Positions 29,659 to 33,490 of a DNA stretch of 33,490 nt are shown piece after piece. Positions within the stretch are counted from its first letter, which is position 1; every line of letters starts with the position of its first letter. The notes under the pieces were generated by a model. It was not told where the DNA came from and did not search any database. It saw only the letters and a list, made by a program, of their open reading frames with translations. Made by a program: the position numbers and the translations under genes. Origin of the DNA: Comamonadaceae bacterium (GTDB taxonomy: Bacteria > Pseudomonadota > Gammaproteobacteria > Burkholderiales > Burkholderiaceae_C); contig CANKXC010000004.1 of assembly GCA_947487355.1 (NCBI GenBank), positions 1 through 33,490 on the forward strand, written 5' to 3'.

Positions 29659-30810
29659 TTAGCAACCTTCGGGGTGGCCGATTTTCACGACGACCTTGAT
29701 GGCATCGTCAATGCGCTCGCGGGCATGACGCAAGGCTTCAGGCAACTCTTCCAGAGGGAAAGTGTGCGTGTGAATAAGCTTGGCATTGAATCGTTTTTGC
29801 GCCATCAAAGCAGCTGCGCGGTGCGTTGCACTCTTGCCTTCACCACGGATACCAAACATATAGATATTGTTGCGAACCAAAGCTGCAACATCGATAGGTA
29901 CTGGAGAGCCAGGGAATGCAGCCAAACAGATGCGACCGCCACGGCGAAGCATGGATGATGCGTCGTTAACAGCGTTGGGTGCGCCAGAGCATTCCAACAC
30001 GTAATGCGCACCGCCATTGGTGTACTCGCGAACCTTGGCAACGGCATCTTCTTTGGTCACGTTGATGGTGTAGTCAGCACCGAGCTTGCGTCCCATTTCA
30101 AGACGGTTGTCGCGCGTTCCAGTCAGAATGACCTCGCTTGCACCCAAAGCCTTGGCAACGCCAACGCCCATCAAACCGATAGGGCCGGGTCCCATAATGA
30201 CAACGGATTGACCAGCGATCAAACCACCAATGACATCCAATCCATACATGGCAGTGCCCGCAGTAACGATCAATGTCGCTTCTTCATCGCTCATGTCTTC
30301 TGGAACATGCGCCAACGTGTTGATGTTGTTGACCGCATATTGTGTAAATCCACCATCGGTTGTAAAGCCGTTGGCACGGTGACCTTTGTTAACTTCGCCA
30401 TAGTTTTTACCGTAGTTGAGGCAAGAGGTGTACATACCTTCTCTGCAGCGCTCGCAACGACCACATCCAGCGTGCACTTCGACTGTGACGCGATCGCCAA
30501 CCTTGTACTCATCAACACCTTGACCAAGCTTGACAACAGTGCCCATGTATTCGTGGCCAGGCGTGAAGTTCTTGTTAAATGGGAGGCCACCATTGATTAA
30601 AGCGGGAGGTCCTTTGTGGATGATTTCTAAGTCAGTTGCGCAAACAGCAATGGCGTCAATGCGCACAAGCACCTCAGCAGCACCAGGTTGCGGTACAGGT
30701 TTGTCTACAAAAGTCAGCTGTTCGGGATCGCCAAGCACCCAAGCTTTCATGGTTTCTGGAATTTTGTAGCTACGCTGGCCCAAGAAGGCGGCATCTGTGT
30801 TGGTGTTCAT
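29659..30810 (-). CDS. zinc-dependent medium-chain alcohol/polyol dehydrogenase
   Basis: ORF 29659..30894; likely start 30810 (MNTNTDAAFLGQ..., GGAGAAAAG upstream). GHEYMGTVVKLGQGVDEYKVGDRVTVEVHAGCGRCERCREGMYTSC structural zinc loop, VIMGPGPIGLMGVGVAKALGA. Confidence 0.93.
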   Translation of the reverse strand: MNTNTDAAFLGQRSYKIPETMKAWVLGDPEQLTFVDKPVPQPGAAEVLVRIDAIAVCATDLEIIHKGPPALINGGLPFNKNFTPGHEYMGTVVKLGQGVDEYKVGDRVTVEVHAGCGRCERCREGMYTSCLNYGKNYGEVNKGHRANGFTTDGGFTQYAVNNINTLAHVPEDMSDEEATLIVTAGTAMYGLDVIGGLIAGQSVVIMGPGPIGLMGVGVAKALGASEVILTGTRDNRLEMGRKLGADYTINVTKEDAVAKVREYTNGGAHYVLECSGAPNAVNDASSMLRRGGRICLAAFPGSPVPIDVAALVRNNIYMFGIRGEGKSATHRAAALMAQKRFNAKLIHTHTFPLEELPEALRHARERIDDAIKVVVKIGHPEGC

Positions 30811-30938
30811 CTTTTCTCCAAAGGTTAGTGAGTGGAAATTGATCGAGAACTTCGACGCGTTTTCAGTACGCATTTGATTTTTCGATGGATCCATTGAACG
30901 CTATGATTTTGGTGTTCACAAGAGGGAAAACGAATATT

Positions 30939-30975
30939 CTTGGACAAATACAAGTTATTCCTTGATTTGTCCAAG
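30939..30975. promoter_or_regulatory. inverted repeat CTTGGACAAAT-N15-ATTTGTCCAAG in the adh/araC divergent region
   Basis: 11-bp perfect arms; inner CAAG/CTTG arms (30951-30954/30961-30964) extend it; additional GTCCAA copies at 30975-30980 and 31026-31031. Confidence 0.65.
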
Positions 30976-31084
30976 TCCAATTTTTATGGACGCAGCACGG
31001 ACGTTTTGTGAAACGCATAATGGGGGTCCAAATATCAGGGAAATCCCTGTCTTTCAACGACCTGCTAATCCACGAAATGCGCCC

Positions 31085-32002
31085 ATGAAAGTTGAAACGC
31101 CACCTTCGGTCGACATCCACACTTACTCCATGGTCGAGCGGTCGGAGCGTTTCGACTTTGAAATTCGTGACCAGTCAACGCGGGTGCCCATCGCCAAACC
31201 ACATCGGCATGAGCATTTTCAAATCATTGCAAACCAAGCAGGTAATGCACCGCACTTGCTTGGTGGGCGCCGAATAGAGTCTGTTCAAGGCTCGATCGTT
31301 TTCGTATTACCTTACCGAGTCCACCTTGCCATGGTGGAGCCAGGCACTCGCTATCAGTTGATCAATTTTTCAAGTAAATTTCTCCGACCGGATTTTGAGT
31401 TATCGCCGCTTGAAATGGAGGAAGCTTCGATCGTCAAGTACCCAGAACTCACGCCCTTCATTTACCAAGGCTGGTTTGACTTTGTCTTTGATGAAAAAGA
31501 GTTTGCATACATTGAAACCTTGCTCGAAAGACTTCATGATGCTCACAACAACAGGCGGTTGGGCTCACTCGATCGAGCAAGGGGCGCTCTTTTTGAAATC
31601 ATCGGGATGACCACCGAAAAATTCGCGCCACAACTTCAGGTGTTGGCAGATAAGCGTGTCTACATTCAAGATCACACCGATGCGCTGCGTCGCGTCTTAA
31701 AATTTATCGATGAAAACTTGCACCGCGAGATCGGTTTGAATGTGGTTGCAGAAGCCGCTTACCTTTCACCAAACTATCTGTCACAGTTGCTCAAAAAACA
31801 GACAGGTTTGGCTTTTGTCGATTGGTTAACTGGACGCCGCATGGAACGCGCTCAACACATGTTAACGCACACAACAGATCGTGTCAGCGCCATTGCAAAC
31901 AAAGTTGGCTTCACTGACGAGGCTTATTTCACACGGCGCTTCACTAAACGCTTTGGTGTTTCACCATCAGCTTACCGGCGCTCTTTACGCGACATAGGCT
32001 GA
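31085..32002 (+). CDS. AraC-family transcriptional regulator
   Basis: ORF 30962..32002 (TTG start); ATG 31085 preferred because upstream starts would overlap or abut the inverted repeat. C-terminal HTH: EIGLNVVAEAAYLSPNYLSQLLKKQTGLAFVDWLTGRRMERAQHMLTHTTDRVSAIANKVGFTDEAYFTRRFTKRFGVSPSAYRR. Confidence 0.93.
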   Translation: MKVETPPSVDIHTYSMVERSERFDFEIRDQSTRVPIAKPHRHEHFQIIANQAGNAPHLLGGRRIESVQGSIVFVLPYRVHLAMVEPGTRYQLINFSSKFLRPDFELSPLEMEEASIVKYPELTPFIYQGWFDFVFDEKEFAYIETLLERLHDAHNNRRLGSLDRARGALFEIIGMTTEKFAPQLQVLADKRVYIQDHTDALRRVLKFIDENLHREIGLNVVAEAAYLSPNYLSQLLKKQTGLAFVDWLTGRRMERAQHMLTHTTDRVSAIANKVGFTDEAYFTRRFTKRFGVSPSAYRRSLRDIG

Positions 32003-32135
32003 CGCTGCAAAGAAAGCGGGCTGATCCTAGAATGAGTGCATAAAAGCCTCGTTCTCGCCTTAACAAGGCCGCCATTGGTGCGCGTTTTTTAGGTGTAATC
32101 AGCTTAAAATACTAGGCTTGACCCTAGGAAGCACC

Positions 32136-33490
32136 ATGGCACGCACGCTTTACGACAAAATTTGGGACGAACACCTCGTCCACACCGAAGAAGACGGTAC
32201 TTCCGTCCTGTACATCGATCGTCACTTGGTGCACGAAGTCACCAGCCCCCAAGCTTTCGAGGGCCTGCGCCAAGCTGGCCGCAAAGTTTGGCGTGTGAGT
32301 TCCATTGTGGCCACTGCAGACCACAATACCCCCACCACGGGTTGGGAGTTGGGTTACGACGGCATCACAGACCCCATCAGCAAAGAACAAATTACTACGC
32401 TGGACAGCAACATTGCTGAATTTGGCTCGGCCGCTTTCTTCCCGTTCATGTCCAAGCGCCAAGGCATCGTTCACGTCATTGGCCCTGAGAATGGCGCCAC
32501 ACTGCCCGGCATGACCGTGGTCTGCGGCGACTCACACACCTCTACGCATGGCGCTTTTGGTGCATTGGCACACGGCATTGGCACCAGCGAAGTTGAGCAC
32601 GTCATGGCCACCCAAACTTTGTTGGCCAAAAAAGCCAAGAACATGTTGGTCAAAGTCGAAGGTACAGTTGCCAAAGGCATCACGGGCAAAGACATTGTTT
32701 TGGCCATCATTGGCAAGATAGGCACAGCCGGTGGCACGGGCTACACCATTGAATTTGGTGGCGCCGCCATTCGTGCGCTGTCCATGGAAGGCCGCATGAC
32801 CGTCTGCAACATGGCCATTGAAGCTGGCGCTCGTGCTGGCTTGGTGGCGGTGGACGAGAAAACCATCGAGTACGTCAAAGGCCGCTTGCTGTCCCCTACG
32901 GGCGTTGAGTGGGATCATGCGGTTGCTTATTGGAAAACTTTGCAATCCGACCCAGGCTCGCATTTTGACGCAGTTGTCGAAATCAATGCTGCCGACATCG
33001 TGCCTCAAGTGACTTGGGGCACCTCACCCGAGATGGTGCTTGGTATCAACGCCATCGTGCCCGACCCCGACAAAGAAAAAGATGCCAACAAGCGTGGTGC
33101 CATTGAACGCGCACTCACCTACATGGGACTCGAACCCGGCAAAGCCCTTAACGACATCTTTGTCGACAAAGTTTTCATTGGCTCTTGCACCAATAGCCGC
33201 ATCGAAGACATGCGTGAAGCCGCGGCAGTGGTCAAAAAATTAGGCCAAAAAGTATCAAAAACTGTCAAATTGGCCATGGTGGTGCCTGGCTCTGGCTTGG
33301 TTAAAGAACAAGCCGAGCGCGAAGGCCTTCACGAAATCTTCAAGGCCGCAGGCTTTGAATGGCGCGAACCCGGTTGCTCCATGTGCTTGGCCATGAACGC
33401 CGATCGACTCGAACCGGGCGAGCGTTGCGCCAGCACCAGCAACCGCAACTTTGAAGGCCGTCAGGGCGCCGGCGGTCGCACGCACTTGGT
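32136..33490 (+). CDS. leuC: 3-isopropylmalate dehydratase large subunit, 3' truncated by window end
   Basis: Manual translation [45 protein letters not shown]..., [74 protein letters not shown]; open to the window edge, hence missing from the ORF track. Confidence 0.97.
   Translation, partial: MARTLYDKIWDEHLVHTEEDGTSVLYIDRHLVHEVTSPQAFEGLRQAGRKVWRVSSIVATADHNTPTTGWELGYDGITDPISKEQITTLDSNIAEFGSAAFFPFMSKRQGIVHVIGPENGATLPGMTVVCGDSHTSTHGAFGALAHGIGTSEVEHVMATQTLLAKKAKNMLVKVEGTVAKGITGKDIVLAIIGKIGTAGGTGYTIEFGGAAIRALSMEGRMTVCNMAIEAGARAGLVAVDEKTIEYVKGRLLSPTGVEWDHAVAYWKTLQSDPGSHFDAVVEINAADIVPQVTWGTSPEMVLGINAIVPDPDKEKDANKRGAIERALTYMGLEPGKALNDIFVDKVFIGSCTNSRIEDMREAAAVVKKLGQKVSKTVKLAMVVPGSGLVKEQAEREGLHEIFKAAGFEWREPGCSMCLAMNADRLEPGERCASTSNRNFEGRQGAGGRTHL

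Noticed and set aside
30811-30894. N-terminal extension of the Zn-ADH ORF (MDPSKNQMRTENASK...)
   Set aside because: ATG at 30810 has a good GGAG Shine-Dalgarno and the extension lacks family similarity.
32057-32096. Possible terminator after araC (GCCTT-AAC-AAGGC then GCGTTTTTTA)
   Set aside because: Short stem with a gap before the T-run; too weak to call.
32112-32127. CTAGG-CTTGAC-CCTAG hairpin upstream of leuC
   Set aside because: Only 5 bp and overlapping the likely ribosome-binding site; no evidence of a leader peptide or attenuator.
1-33490. CRISPR arrays, tRNA/rRNA genes, transposons, prophage or defence genes
   Set aside because: No regularly spaced repeats, RNA gene signatures, transposase/integrase-like ORFs or defence-type domains were seen.

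Overview
The window looks like a Burkholderiales (Comamonadaceae-like) chromosome segment, judged from protein families and gene order only. Left part: DUF3579-type gene (partial, -), argD-argF (+), an FAD monooxygenase (-), then a TCA-cycle locus: acnB, small secreted protein, CitE-like lyase and mdh (-), divergent from a HutC-type GntR regulator followed by sdhCDAB-sdhE-gltA (+). Right part (about 15.2-32.0 kb) is an accessory-looking catabolic region between gltA and leuC: pntA-pntB-Gfo/Idh (-), and an apparent operon of about 11 kb read on the - strand from a divergent AraC regulator: Zn-alcohol dehydrogenase, molybdenum hydroxylase FAD subunit, [2Fe-2S]+Moco N-half fusion, separate Moco C-half, TctC-type binding protein, IolD-like ThDP enzyme, aldehyde dehydrogenase, IlvD/Edd dehydratase. 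The window ends inside leuC. Main observations: (1) a molybdenum hydroxylase whose Moco subunit is split at the MoCoBD_1/MoCoBD_2 boundary, with the first half fused to the [2Fe-2S] domain and the second half started from an ATGA overlap with its own Shine-Dalgarno; (2) its embedding in an uncharacterised IolD-like/IlvD-like/ALDH pathway; (3) a 15-nt exact site (TATCTTATATAAGAC / reverse complement) shared by the mdh/gntR and DUF3579/argD intergenic regions; (4) a strong inverted repeat in the araC/adh intergenic region. Everything is read from sequence and recalled family knowledge; no searches were run.
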